A stretch of 64,000 bases of DNA from Aliiruegeria sabulilitoris (GCF_001558155.1 NZ_LOAS01000028.1:1-64000), one strand, 5' to 3'; positions 35,521-44,173 are shown, counted from the stretch's first letter. Made by a program: numbers and translations. Notes: generated from the letters alone by a model not told the origin.

Positions 35521-36554
35521 CAAGGTCCCTCCAACACGAGTTGTCCGTTCGCGCGCAGCGCCCGGGAAAGAGCGCGAGCGTGCCGCGCGGGTAAGTCGCG
35601 CCAGCAAGCTGCGCGTCCCGCGATATGTAATCTGGTGGACCACCGCCGCTCCAACGCCCGCAATACGACGCGGCGGCCCTCGGCGGTAAGGTTCACGGCG
35701 CCAGAGCCATCGGTATCGGCGTGGCGGAGGCCGAGCGCGCGGGTGTTGATCGACTCCAGAACCGCGGCATCGCAGATCGCCACTCGCAGCGGCTCGGCCA
35801 GATCCAGTGCCAGCGCCGCCCGTCCGGCCCGCTCGGCGTGCAGAAAGCCGACGGCGGGGTCAAGTCCTTCACACCGTGCCGCTACCGCGCAAGCAGTGGT
35901 GACACAAGCATACCCGTAGGAGAGAGACGCGTTGACAAGATCGCCGGGCGGCCGTCGCGAGCGGCCGGCAAAGGTTACACCCTCGGCGCGCAGTAGATCG
36001 GGGATCGCCTTGTGCCATGCTGCTGCGGCCGCGCCCTCGATTCCCATGATTGCCGCGCGCGTCCGAGCCCGGGGCAGCCTCTGTCGCGCGCGTGACAACG
36101 CGCGGACACATACTGCGGAAGCGCCTCGGCGGCGCGCCAGGCGGTTGCAGGCGGCTAGCTTGGCGTCGATAAGGGCGCGGGCCAGCGGGAGCGAGCGGGC
36201 CGGATCAGCGGCGGCTGCGTACTGATCCCGCCGTGCTGCTGCGCCAAGATCCATTGGCGTGCAAAGGCCCACCGGGTAGCCTCCACGCGACAACACAGCC
36301 AGTGGCACACCGGCTTCACAAAGCGCACGCAGACAAGGAGCGGTGACGCCAGCCCCGCCATGAAGTACCACCATCGACAACGTATCCAGTGGTACGCGAG
36401 TCCCCTCCGCCTCGAGCGCGCCGTCGCGGAGGCGCAGAAGCGCATCATCGGAGACGATGTGAAGCGGGATCCGGTCGGGCACCGGCTCTTCCGCCGGCTG
36501 TGCTGTTGGCCTTGGGGCGGTTCGTTGTGGCAGGAAAAGGTCGAAAAAGCCCAT
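35517..36554 (-). CDS. cas1: Cas1 spacer integrase
   Basis: A 345-aa Cas1 starting MGFFDLF at 36554 after AGGGGA. The N-terminal beta domain (to ~90) is followed by the helical catalytic domain with metal ligands E173 (GIEGAAAAAW), H239 (VGFLHAERAG) and E254 (DLAEPLR), all in place. The gene is preceded by array A and a separate reverse transcriptase, and followed by cas2. Type III adaptation modules with an RT can take spacers from RNA, so this Cas1 may work with the RT at 37027-37968. Confidence 0.9.
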   Translation of the reverse strand: MGFFDLFLPQRTAPRPTAQPAEEPVPDRIPLHIVSDDALLRLRDGALEAEGTRVPLDTLSMVVLHGGAGVTAPCLRALCEAGVPLAVLSRGGYPVGLCTPMDLGAAARRDQYAAAADPARSLPLARALIDAKLAACNRLARRRGASAVCVRALSRARQRLPRARTRAAIMGIEGAAAAAWHKAIPDLLRAEGVTFAGRSRRPPGDLVNASLSYGYACVTTACAVAARCEGLDPAVGFLHAERAGRAALALDLAEPLRVAICDAAVLESINTRALGLRHADTDGSGAVNLTAEGRRVVLRALERRWSTRLHIAGRAACWRDLPARHARALSRALRANGQLVLEGPW

Positions 36555-36692
36555 GATCTGTGTCCCCTGTCTACCGGGGAGAGCCTGCCACAATAACATG
36601 CGGCACAAGGAGCAGCGAACCTTCGTCAGATAGAAGGGCAGGGTCGCAACACGTGGAGATCTCTCTCCGGCCACCTTCCGCTAGCTCTTTCA

Positions 36693-37011
36693 GAATGCAC
36701 AAGGCCGGCCCCGTAAGGCCGGTGATGCCCTGCAGGAGAAAACAATGAAACGTCGCGATTTTGTCGCAATGGAGCCGGCCCCGTAAGGCCGGTGATGCCG
36801 GAACAAAAGGTACCTGTCAGGTTATCATCGACCTGTCGCAATGGAGCCGGCCCCGTAAGGCCGGTGATGCGCTTCTACTACACAGCCTTGCTCGAGAACG
36901 ATGAGTCGCAATGGAGCCGGCCCCGTAAGGCCGGTGATGCTGCTCTCATCGTGCTGAAAGATACCGATCATTGGAGTCGCAATGGAGCCGGCCCCGTAAG
37001 GCCGGTGATGC
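36693..37011 (-). CRISPR. CRISPR array A: five 36-bp repeats, four spacers
   Basis: Repeats lie at 36693-36728 (degenerate), 36763-36798, 36835-36870, 36905-36940 and 36976-37011; the last four are identical. Spacers are 34, 36, 34 and 35 bp. On the minus strand the repeat begins GCATCACCGG, forms a CCGGCC/GGCCGG stem and ends GGCTCCATTGCGAC, giving an ATTGCGAC 5' handle. The degenerate copy is at the left, so the leader is at the right, inside the end of the RT gene. The array is unusually short for a locus with complete adaptation genes. Confidence 0.95.
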
Positions 37012-37075
37012 CTACCCTCTACGAGACTATGATCTGCCTGTCAAATTCAGCATGTTTTTCCACCCCTCGCGCAAA
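37012..37075 (-). promoter_or_regulatory. CRISPR leader of array A, overlapping RT 3' end
   Basis: This sequence aligns with the array B leader, including TGTCAAATTC at 37039-37048. It overlaps the last ~16 codons and the stop of the RT gene (stop at 37027-37029), leaving only 15 bp between that stop and the first repeat. The RT C-terminus is therefore encoded by leader DNA. Confidence 0.65.
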
Positions 37076-37968
37076 ACACGCTCTATATGTTCTCCAGGAG
37101 ATATGGTCTCTCTGCGGAGGGACAGTTTCATTTTGTTTTTCAGTTGCTTCTGAGGTCTTCTATCCCTCGAATGCAGGACCAATTCCGTACCGAGGAACGT
37201 GAACGACATTCCCGGCGGGACGATGCGTGTCTTGTCGGGGTGCAGCCGCAGCCCCGCAAAGCGTAGAGTTTGTTCAGCTGTTCGCCGCGCCTCTCTCGCT
37301 CCGGCTTTGTCAGCACAAACCACGACGAAATCGTCGGCATATCGCACCAGGCGTCCATGTTTGGAAAGTGCTGAGTCCAAGGGACCGAGCGCGGTGTTTG
37401 CTAGCAAGGGCGAAATCGGCGAACCTTGAGCCAGCCCCCGACGCCCGAAACTGCCCAGCCAGATCCCGATCAGTTGCCGGGTTTCAAGGCACGAGACCTT
37501 CTGTTTCAGGACGCGCCTCAGCGGGTGATGGCCAATCTCATCAAAGAAAGAACGGATATCTGCATCCAGCGCCCAGCCTTGGCCACGCCGAAGAGAGCGA
37601 AGTGCCAACGGAACTGACCGCCCAGGACGATAGGCGAAGCTGCCCGGATGCATCAAGGGGTCGAGCACTGGTACGAGAACCGAAGCCACCGCGCCTTGTA
37701 GCACCCGATCGCGCAGGCAGGGAATACGCAGCACGCGCGTCGACCCATCACGCTTCGGGATTGGGACCGCGCGCAACGGACCTGGCTGGTATCGCCCTCT
37801 GCGCACTTCACGGACCAAAGCGTCAAGTGCGGTCTCCAGCCCGCGCGTCATCGCCGCGGCAGTGATCCCATCGCCTCCGGCTGCGCCTCCATTGGCACGG
37901 GCGCGTGTGAAGGCCCTGCGCAGGGCGGAGCGTGACAGGGCGGAGTCGATGAGGGAACTGCGGGTCAT
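37027..37968 (-). CDS. CRISPR-associated reverse transcriptase (group II intron-like)
   Basis: A 313-aa RT starting MTRSSLIDS at 37968 (a GTG at 38064 is possible). The palm and finger motifs are clear: VLRIPCLRDRVLQGAV, LDADIRSFFDEIGHHPL, GLAQGSPISPLLAN, YADD (210-213) with RLVRYADDFVVV, and LRLHPDKTRIV, then FTFLGTEL. There is no maturase or endonuclease domain and no Cas1 fusion. It lies directly upstream of array A, cas1 and cas2 on the same strand, which points to RNA-derived spacer uptake. The last residues (EHIERVLREGWKNMLNL) are encoded within the CRISPR leader. Confidence 0.9.
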   Translation of the reverse strand: MTRSSLIDSALSRSALRRAFTRARANGGAAGGDGITAAAMTRGLETALDALVREVRRGRYQPGPLRAVPIPKRDGSTRVLRIPCLRDRVLQGAVASVLVPVLDPLMHPGSFAYRPGRSVPLALRSLRRGQGWALDADIRSFFDEIGHHPLRRVLKQKVSCLETRQLIGIWLGSFGRRGLAQGSPISPLLANTALGPLDSALSKHGRLVRYADDFVVVCADKAGAREARRTAEQTLRFAGLRLHPDKTRIVPPGMSFTFLGTELVLHSRDRRPQKQLKNKMKLSLRRETISPGEHIERVLREGWKNMLNLTGRS

Positions 37969-38082
37969 AAGGCCAGTCTGGCAGTAGCGTGGGCCCTGCG
38001 ACCGGCGACGAAGGTTCGCTGCGATCCGCGCGCAGGCGCAGTATGGGATATCTGCGGCCGTCACCGTCCCGGAGGTTCAGCA

Positions 38083-38307
38083 ATGCCCCATTCCGACTCG
38101 TCTCGTCCTGACTCTGCCGACCGTCTACCGTCTCAGCTGTGGACCACCGGTTCCGGGCAGGCTGCGCTGGTGGCGATGCAGCGCCAGTCGCGCGCCGGTG
38201 ATTTCGGCCCGGCCCGGGTGCGCCTGTTTCTCGATACTATCTCCCGGGGCGCGGCGACGTCGGAAAAGTGTTCTTGCCCGATCTGCCGGCCTCAGCGCAG
38301 GTCGTGA
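38083..38307 (+). CDS. possible small protein (74 aa) opposite the RT
   Basis: An ATG at 38083 follows a strong CCGGAGG ribosome site and opens a 74-aa frame ending near a CSCPIC cluster that could bind zinc. It is divergent from the RT and its end overlaps the end of the Cas6-like gene by 16 bp. No family is recognised. The good ribosome site is the main argument; it could also be chance. Confidence 0.35.
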   Translation: MPHSDSSRPDSADRLPSQLWTTGSGQAALVAMQRQSRAGDFGPARVRLFLDTISRGAATSEKCSCPICRPQRRS

Positions 38308-38978
38308 AAAATACCGGTTGCGGGGCGAAATGCCCCGAGACCCCAGTGCGAGAGCGCACCGGCGGCGAAAGGCGTGGAACTTGGTTGTGCCAGTAAGACC
38401 GCCAACCAACCCCAGACAGCGTAATGGGGCAGTTTCCGCCTGACCGGCGTCTGGGTCCAGAGCCACGGCGCGCCCTCGCCGGGGCGGGTCACCGTCAATT
38501 CCAGCACGCGCGGAAGGCTTCGCAAGTCCGCAATTTCCCGCGCAGCCTGTGACAGGAGGTCCTGTCCCGGCTTCAGGCGGCCCGGCTTGGCCCAAGCATG
38601 GTTGGGTCCGATCAGCGGTGTGGCCGATACCCACAGATGCGAAGGTGTGTCGCGTAAGTCTGTTTCTTCCAAGTGCCATTGCCCCGTGCTCAGGCGGATT
38701 CGCGCCACGGTGCCTAGTGGGTCCAGTGCGTCGAGCGGCGCCTGTGCCCATACGGCAAGGTGGTCAATGAACCCGTCGCCGTCGCGGTCTTCGCCAACCC
38801 AATGGGCATGTCTGTGTCGATCGCTGCGATGCAGCGCATCCGGTAGCCGCCCGCAGCCGGTCGTGCGCCGCCGGGCCTCTAGGGCAGCAGCGCGGGCGGC
38901 ATGGCCAAAGAGAGCCGCTTCGGTGATCGGCGGGCCAGTTGGGCCCAAAAGATGCCAACGTCTCAAGGTCGTAGTCAT
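38292..38978 (-). CDS. Csb2/Cas6-like crRNA-processing candidate
   Basis: A 228-aa protein with HRHAHWVGEDRDGDGFIDHL near residue 55, a pattern found in the Cas6-like half of Csb2 (Cas5-Cas6 fusions of type I-G, formerly I-U), including the HAH pair and the Asp/Gly loop. It ends with a glycine segment (LSHWGLGAFRP), as Cas6 proteins do. No other Cas6 is present in the window, and both arrays need processing, so a role as the crRNA endoribonuclease is reasonable. It heads the - strand adaptation gene set and is divergent from the CARF nuclease. Confidence 0.55.
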   Translation of the reverse strand: MTTTLRRWHLLGPTGPPITEAALFGHAARAAALEARRRTTGCGRLPDALHRSDRHRHAHWVGEDRDGDGFIDHLAVWAQAPLDALDPLGTVARIRLSTGQWHLEETDLRDTPSHLWVSATPLIGPNHAWAKPGRLKPGQDLLSQAAREIADLRSLPRVLELTVTRPGEGAPWLWTQTPVRRKLPHYAVWGWLAVLLAQPSSTPFAAGALSHWGLGAFRPATGIFHDLR

Positions 38979-39023
38979 GGGTTGGGCCTCGTGTTACGTT
39001 CTGGGCACTATAGGAGGCAGGCG

Positions 39024-40352
39024 ATGATCGAAAACAGAACCGACTGGCCCGAACGTTTCGTCTATATCGTAGCAGCATCGAAAAGCCCAACCGTGACCTT
39101 AGCGCCAATAATCGATGTGCCCGAGCGCATTGCAGGTGTGATCGTTCTCGAAGGCATATCCAACCTGAAGAATCCGACCCAAAGCGACATAGACAATGCC
39201 GGAGATCCGGCGCGCAAGCTGCAGAGCTTTGCCGACAGGCTGGGCGTAAAGTTCAGAAAGATCCGCGGAAGCAACGCGGCTCTTCATCCCTGGACGAAAG
39301 CGGCCGGAGTAGCCAACGAGATGGCAGGTGAAGACGGGGACGAAACCGAGCTGGTATTCAACATGAAAGCCGGCCAGAAGGAGGTCACGATCGGGGTGCT
39401 TGCCGGCTATAACGCCGCCAACATGCGCCCATTGCACCTGCACTCGGTGACGATGGGCGACAGCCGTCCGACCCTAGCCACGCTGGGCGACCACGATCTA
39501 GAACTGCGGCGCCTGCCAGTTGGGAAGTCAGTCAGACTCGACGAGATCATCCGGCGCCATGATCACGACTGGACCGAGCGACAAGCCACCGCGCGGGACA
39601 ACCAATGGCGGCTTGGCCCGGAGCAGTGTCGATTTATCGATCGGCTCACAGATCTAGAGTTAGGTTTCTCCGCGCGCGAAGACATCATCAGGGCCATGAA
39701 CAGCAGTAAGTTGCTGTATTGGAGACCGGCAAAGGGAAAAATGCCAGCCAAAGTCGCCGTGCGATGGCCGAGTGGTTCAAAATGGGTGCATTGCGACGAC
39801 TGGATCGAGATCGGAAATGCAGAGACCCGGCAGTTCCTTTGTCAGGTAGACGGCGCCGAAGAAGATGGGACGAAAATCCGCTTCCGATCGAAGCGGGCTT
39901 GGGAGTTCCTAAAGGGTGGCTGGCTTGAAACCTATGTTTATCGTCTACTTATCGATGCGCTTGACGGTGTCGATGGAGTCACCGATGTGGAAATGTCGGT
40001 GCGCATCGCCCCGGCTGTTCGCGCTGGGCACAACGAGTCATTCGAGGCTGGCGAAATCGATGTGGCCGTGGCTTGGAGTAATCGAATCTTGCCGATCGAA
40101 TGTAAGGCTACTTTGGATGCAAAAGGCCAGGCTCACGCACTACGTCAGGCAGCGGAGTGGGCGGGTCGGATGGCGGGACCCGGAGGGGTGTCATTGATTG
40201 TCATGCCGTTCATTCACGAAGGTCATGAGAGCTACCGAAAACTATTGGGATCTGCCAAGGCAATGGGCGTAACGCCGGTACTTGGCTGGAATGAAGTCGG
40301 CAACGTTGGGAGCCGCGTAAGAGAAATGTTGGCTCAACTAAATCCAAAATAA
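39024..40352 (+). CDS. Can2/Card1-like CARF nuclease
   Basis: A 442-aa protein starting MIENRTD at 39024 after a perfect AGGAGG. The N-terminal ~150 residues have a CARF-like beta/alpha pattern (RFVYIVAASKSPTVTL, VFNMKAGQKEVTIGVLAGYN). The C-terminal ~150 residues are a PD-(D/E)xK nuclease with GGWLETYVYRLL (E302), GEIDVAVAW (D346) and ILPIECKAT (E359, K361). Can2/Card1 proteins cut DNA and RNA when cyclic tetra-adenylate binds the CARF domain. This is the clearest effector of the type III locus and is transcribed divergently from it. Confidence 0.85.
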   Translation: MIENRTDWPERFVYIVAASKSPTVTLAPIIDVPERIAGVIVLEGISNLKNPTQSDIDNAGDPARKLQSFADRLGVKFRKIRGSNAALHPWTKAAGVANEMAGEDGDETELVFNMKAGQKEVTIGVLAGYNAANMRPLHLHSVTMGDSRPTLATLGDHDLELRRLPVGKSVRLDEIIRRHDHDWTERQATARDNQWRLGPEQCRFIDRLTDLELGFSAREDIIRAMNSSKLLYWRPAKGKMPAKVAVRWPSGSKWVHCDDWIEIGNAETRQFLCQVDGAEEDGTKIRFRSKRAWEFLKGGWLETYVYRLLIDALDGVDGVTDVEMSVRIAPAVRAGHNESFEAGEIDVAVAWSNRILPIECKATLDAKGQAHALRQAAEWAGRMAGPGGVSLIVMPFIHEGHESYRKLLGSAKAMGVTPVLGWNEVGNVGSRVREMLAQLNPK

Positions 40353-40591
40353 GACTATCACCCTTAGGTTCCATCTTATTGAATTTCAGAGCCAAAAGAT
40401 GACTGCGGCAGCGAGTGCGATGGCTGATAATCGCGGCCTACGCCGAATGGTTACGCTCAACCAGTGTCTCGATCCAATTCTTACGCACCCCAGCTATCAG
40501 GTCACCTTCTCAGTGACCAGGAACGGCACTGTCTTCGACACCAACTGGTCGCCGAATGGGCGGCAAAGCCAGACCCAATGGCAAATAGCAC

Positions 40592-40966
40592 TCACATTTC
40601 CGTTACATGCACCTCCGGCACCTCTTCGCGGGCAAGTTCGACGAGGTGTCGGTGATGCGTGAACATGATCGCCTGTCCGACCCCACCCATCTCGGCGGTA
40701 AGGGTCAAGGCAGCGCGGGCGCGGGTATCGTCGAAGGTTTCAAGGATGTCGTCGGTCACGAATGGCAAGGGGCCGAAGCGGCGGATGAAATCGGCATGCC
40801 CCGCAACGCGGAGCGCGAGATAGAGCTGCCCACGGGTTCCAAAGGACATACCCTCGGCGCCGACCGCCTCGCCAGCGCGGATGCCTACCAACCGCTCGCC
40901 GGTCCCGGTAGGTTGCGTCTCCAGCCGTTCCCACTCCCCGCCGGTCATACTGATCAACTTGCTTCC
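40592..40966 (-). pseudogene. C-terminal remnant of a YhaN/SbcC-like ATPase
   Basis: The frame encodes the last ~125 residues of a YhaN-type ABC ATPase: MSFGTRGQLYLALRVAGHA (signature loop), PFVTDDILETFDDTRA (Walker B) and IMFTHHRHLVELA (D- and H-loop). YhaN proteins are about 1000 aa. The N-terminal Walker A half is absent, and the region up to the IS66 element at 41100 is unrelated. It is a gene scar at the edge of the CRISPR locus. No gene is seen between 40353 and 40591. Confidence 0.75.
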
Positions 40967-41091
40967 TGAACAATCGTCCTGGCGATATCTGGAGGCATTG
41001 TGGAAGCAGGCATGCACAAAATGTTGCGGTATCCCGTGAAATTGCTCGAAACGACCGTTCTTTGGCGCCTTCTGCAATGCTCTGAAATAAC

Positions 41092-41099
41092 GAAGTTAT
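41092..41099 (+). repeat. left 8-bp target duplication of IS66
   Basis: GAAGTTAT directly precedes the left end of the IS66 element and is repeated exactly at 44233-44240 after its right end. Eight bases is the usual IS66 duplication length. Confidence 0.9.
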
Positions 41100-41136
41100 G
41101 TAACCATCCGGCGTAGGCCGCGGGCGCTGGCTTCTC

Positions 41137-41730
41137 TTACGTCTCTGCCTTGGGTTTGCGGGACCGCGGGGTCCATTTCCTGGCAAGCCGGTCGAAGCGT
41201 TCGACGATGCTGTCGATCCCGACATCTTCGGCGTCGAAGTCCCCGCCCGACCACTGGACCATGTCCTCGTGTTGCTCATGATCGGGATTGGCGAGCGCTT
41301 CGAGGAATTCCTCGTAACCCCACGCGCCGCCGACGTCCTCGGGCGGGCAGGCCCCGGTGGCCTTCAGCAGCCGTGGATAGGTCATGCCCGGGGCGGCCTC
41401 GTTGACCCGCTCGATCCGGATGCTGTGGTCCCAGTCATCACCGAAGTCGTAGACATACTGGATCGTCCTGGTGGCGGTCTGGTCGAGCAGCTTTTCCAGG
41501 GTGATCTTCTTCGCGTCCATGAGGCCGTCGTAGATCCCGTCCGGGTCGGGCTCGCCCCAACCGGCATCACCCACCCGGAACTCGTAGAGATGGGTGTCGG
41601 TCCAGCACATGGCCGCCTGGATGACCTCATGCAGCCGGTCGAGTCTGATCTTCAGCGGCACCTCGATATGGCGCATCGGCATTGGCTCGACGTCGTTCAG
41701 GATGATCCGGAGGCGGGCGATCAGGGTCAT
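41137..41730 (-). CDS. plasmid pRiA4b ORF-3-like protein
   Basis: A 197-aa protein of the pRiA4b ORF-3 family: LDRLHEVIQAAMCWTDTHLY, then FGDDWDHSIRIERV and the conserved CPPEDVGGAWGYEEFLE box with a W-SGGDFD end. The family is common as passenger in IS66 and related elements, and its biochemical role is not established. It overlaps tnpC by ATGA and is therefore translated with the transposase. Confidence 0.85.
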   Translation of the reverse strand: MTLIARLRIILNDVEPMPMRHIEVPLKIRLDRLHEVIQAAMCWTDTHLYEFRVGDAGWGEPDPDGIYDGLMDAKKITLEKLLDQTATRTIQYVYDFGDDWDHSIRIERVNEAAPGMTYPRLLKATGACPPEDVGGAWGYEEFLEALANPDHEQHEDMVQWSGGDFDAEDVGIDSIVERFDRLARKWTPRSRKPKAET

Positions 41731-43352
41731 GCGGCCATCCTTTGTCGCGTCGGGGACCAGTTCCAGGGCAGCAGATCCGGCACCCGCGAGGCTGTCGTGG
41801 CGGGCAGCCGGGCGAGGATATCGGCGAGCCAGGCCTGAGGATCGACATCGTTCATCTTCGCGGTGACGATCAGGGAATACATGAAGGCAGCGCGCTCACC
41901 TCCGCGCTCGGAGCCGGCGAAGAGCCAGGACTTCCGGCCGAGGGCCACGCCGCGGAGCGCCCGCTCGGCGGCGTTGTTCGTCAGGCAGATCCGGCCATCG
42001 TCGAGGAAGCGGGTGAACGCGTCCCAGCGGTCTGCCCTGAATATGTATGCGATCGCCTTGGCGACGGGGTTGTGCCTCGACATCGTATCGCGCTCGGCTT
42101 GCATCCAGTCGCGCAGGTCCTCGACCAGCGGACGGGACAGCCGTTGCCGGGCCGCGAGCCGTGATGTGGCATCCAGACCGTTGATCTGGCGTTCGATGTC
42201 GAAGATCGCATCGATCTTCGTCACTGCCTCCAGCGCCACGGGCGATATGTCATGGGCGGGCTTGCCCTTCCGGACATTCCCCTTGATATCGGCGAGCTCG
42301 AAGAACTTGCGCCGGGCATGGCTCCAGCAGAGCGCGCGGCTCACCGGGCCGGGATCACGGTCGCCGCGGTAGAGGTCGTTGTAACCGCCGTAGGCATCGG
42401 CCTGCAAAATGCCCTGCCAGCCGGCGAGATGCCGGTTGGGATGGGCCATCTCCCGGTCGCGCGAGAAGTGGAACAGCGCGGCCGGAGGCGCGCCACCCGC
42501 GAACGGGCGATCATCTCGGACATAGGTCCAGAGCCGCGCCGTGCGCGTCCCGCCCTTCGCCAGAAGCGGCACCGTCGTGTCATCGCCGTGCAGCCGCTCG
42601 GCCCCGAGGGCATGGGTCCGGATCAACGCGTGGATCGGCTCGAGCGCGGCGGCACAGGCCCCGACCTGGTCGGCAAGCGTCGAGAGGCTGAGATGGACAC
42701 CTTCCCTGGCGTAGCGCTCGGCTTGACGGTTCAAGGGCAGATGCTGTCCGAACTTCTCGAAGAGCACCATGGCCAGCAGGTTCGGTCCCGCCCATCCGCG
42801 CGGCGTCGCATGGAACGGCGCCGGTGGCTGGCTGATCTTCTCGCAAGCCCGGCAGGTGAACTTCTCGCGGACCGTCTGGATCACTTTCCACTGCCGCGGA
42901 ATGACCTCGAGCGTCTCGGTGACGTCCTCGCCCATCTTCACGATGCGGTCCGAACCGCAGCACGAACAGGACGTGGGCGCCGAGATCACCACGCGTTCGC
43001 GCGGCAGATGCTCCGGGAAGGGCTTGCGCGCCGGGCGGCGGCGCTCAAACTCCGCGACGGTCGTGGTCTTCGCCACCTTCTGGGCGGCGATCTCGTCTTC
43101 GGTGGCCGCGGCCTCCAATTCCTCGATCTGCAATTCCATCTGGTCGATCAGGCGGGCGCGGCGCTCCGAGCTGTGGCCATAGTGCTCGCGCCGGAGCTTG
43201 GCGATCTCGAGCCGGAGGTGCTTGATCATCGCCTCGGAGGTCGAGACCACCGCCCGGGTCTGCGCCAGCTCGCTCTCAGCGGCCTCGGCACGTGCTTCCG
43301 AGGCCGCGAGCGCGGCGCGCAATCTGGCGATATCGGAAGCGGCATCTGACAT
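41727..43352 (-). CDS. tnpC: IS66 transposase TnpC
   Basis: A 541-aa DDE transposase. The N-terminal coiled coil (~1-70) with leucine repeats is followed by a zinc-finger region (SCSCCGSDRIVK and CRACEKISQP), then the catalytic core with HGDDTTVPLL (first Asp), LQADAYGGYNDLY (second Asp) and NNAAERALRGVALGRKSW (catalytic Glu). All expected parts of IS66 TnpC are present at full length, so it is probably active. Confidence 0.9.
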   Translation of the reverse strand: MSDAASDIARLRAALAASEARAEAAESELAQTRAVVSTSEAMIKHLRLEIAKLRREHYGHSSERRARLIDQMELQIEELEAAATEDEIAAQKVAKTTTVAEFERRRPARKPFPEHLPRERVVISAPTSCSCCGSDRIVKMGEDVTETLEVIPRQWKVIQTVREKFTCRACEKISQPPAPFHATPRGWAGPNLLAMVLFEKFGQHLPLNRQAERYAREGVHLSLSTLADQVGACAAALEPIHALIRTHALGAERLHGDDTTVPLLAKGGTRTARLWTYVRDDRPFAGGAPPAALFHFSRDREMAHPNRHLAGWQGILQADAYGGYNDLYRGDRDPGPVSRALCWSHARRKFFELADIKGNVRKGKPAHDISPVALEAVTKIDAIFDIERQINGLDATSRLAARQRLSRPLVEDLRDWMQAERDTMSRHNPVAKAIAYIFRADRWDAFTRFLDDGRICLTNNAAERALRGVALGRKSWLFAGSERGGERAAFMYSLIVTAKMNDVDPQAWLADILARLPATTASRVPDLLPWNWSPTRQRMAA

Positions 43353-43412
43353 GGCCGAGATCTACCACGCCATCATGGGAAAACCCATGAAAATAAGGCG
43401 AATGAGACTGAA

Positions 43413-43763
43413 TTATCCCGCCTTTGCAGGGCGTTGTGTCCAGCGCGGATTGCGCCAGTCGATCCCTTCGAGGAGATAGCCGAGCTGGGCCGCAGAGATC
43501 TGCACCGCCTCACCGCTCCCGCTCGTCGGCCAGATGAACTTCCCGGCCTCGAGGCGCTTCGTGTAGAGCGACATGCCGACCCCGTCGTGCCAAAGCAATT
43601 TTACCAGGTCGCCCTTGCGCCCGCGGAAGCAGAAGATCTCGCCGGCATGGGGATCGCGCCCGAGCCCCTGCTGGACCGTCAGTGCCAGGGTGTTCATGCC
43701 GCGCCGCATGTCGGTGACCCCACCGGCAATCCATACGCGCACCCCCGCCGGGAAAGCGATCAT
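43413..43763 (-). CDS. tnpB: IS66 accessory protein TnpB
   Basis: A 116-aa protein with the TnpB signature: VWIAGGVTDMRRGMNTLA, FCFRGRKGDLVKLLWHDGVG and SLYTKRLEAGKFIWP. It is needed together with TnpA and TnpC for IS66 movement. Its start overlaps the end of tnpA (ATGA). This is not the RuvC-type TnpB of IS200/IS605 elements. Confidence 0.9.
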   Translation of the reverse strand: MIAFPAGVRVWIAGGVTDMRRGMNTLALTVQQGLGRDPHAGEIFCFRGRKGDLVKLLWHDGVGMSLYTKRLEAGKFIWPTSGSGEAVQISAAQLGYLLEGIDWRNPRWTQRPAKAG

Positions 43764-44173
43764 CGGCCTTCCAGGGCCGGCAGCAGCCGCGACAAAACCT
43801 CCGGGTGCACCGACGACGGGACGAGAAGCCGCCGCCCGTTCCTCAGCACGATCTCAAGCTGAACATCCGGGGTGTTGCGCGACGCCTCCTGTGCAGCCGC
43901 CGGAGATACCGCAGGCGCCTCGGGCGAGACCGTCAGCGGGATGAACGCGGGCGGCGTCTCGTCGCCAAGCTCTCCGTCGCGATACTGCCGACGCCATATC
44001 GTCAGCAACGATCGCGACACACCATGCCGCCACGCCGTCGCCGAGACCTGACGATGCCCCAGAAAACTCTCCTCCACGATCCGGATCTTGTCAGCATCAT
44101 CCCAGTGTCGCCGGCGCGGCACGTCCGCGGCAGACAGAACTTCGATCTGGGGTCTGAACTTATGGTCGGCCAT
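43760..44173 (-). CDS. tnpA: IS66 protein TnpA
   Basis: A 137-aa helix-turn-helix protein: RRRHWDDADKIRIVEESFLG, then VSATAWRHGVSRSLLTIWRR, the DNA-binding pattern of IS66 TnpA. It is the first gene of the element; the ATG at 44173 lies 59 bp inside the right terminus. Confidence 0.85.
   Translation of the reverse strand: MADHKFRPQIEVLSAADVPRRRHWDDADKIRIVEESFLGHRQVSATAWRHGVSRSLLTIWRRQYRDGELGDETPPAFIPLTVSPEAPAVSPAAAQEASRNTPDVQLEIVLRNGRRLLVPSSVHPEVLSRLLPALEGR

Noticed and set aside
37027-37968. Retron or group II intron reading of the RT
   Set aside because: No msr/msd-like RNA, maturase or endonuclease domain is seen, and the gene is joined to a CRISPR array, cas1 and cas2.
38125-38751. 208-aa minus-strand frame overlapping the Cas6-like gene
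   Set aside because: A frame-shifted shadow of the Csb2-like protein with low-complexity composition.
41087-41099. loxP-like sequence ATAACGAAGTTAT
   Set aside because: The resemblance is partial and the last eight bases are simply the IS66 target duplication; there is no second site or Cre-like gene linked to it.
42252-43349. 365-aa plus-strand frame inside IS66
   Set aside because: It is the reverse of tnpC, whose zinc-finger and DDE motifs are complete.
43413-43763. TnpB of the Cas12-ancestor type
   Set aside because: The name is shared only; the motifs are those of the IS66 accessory protein, with no RuvC domain.
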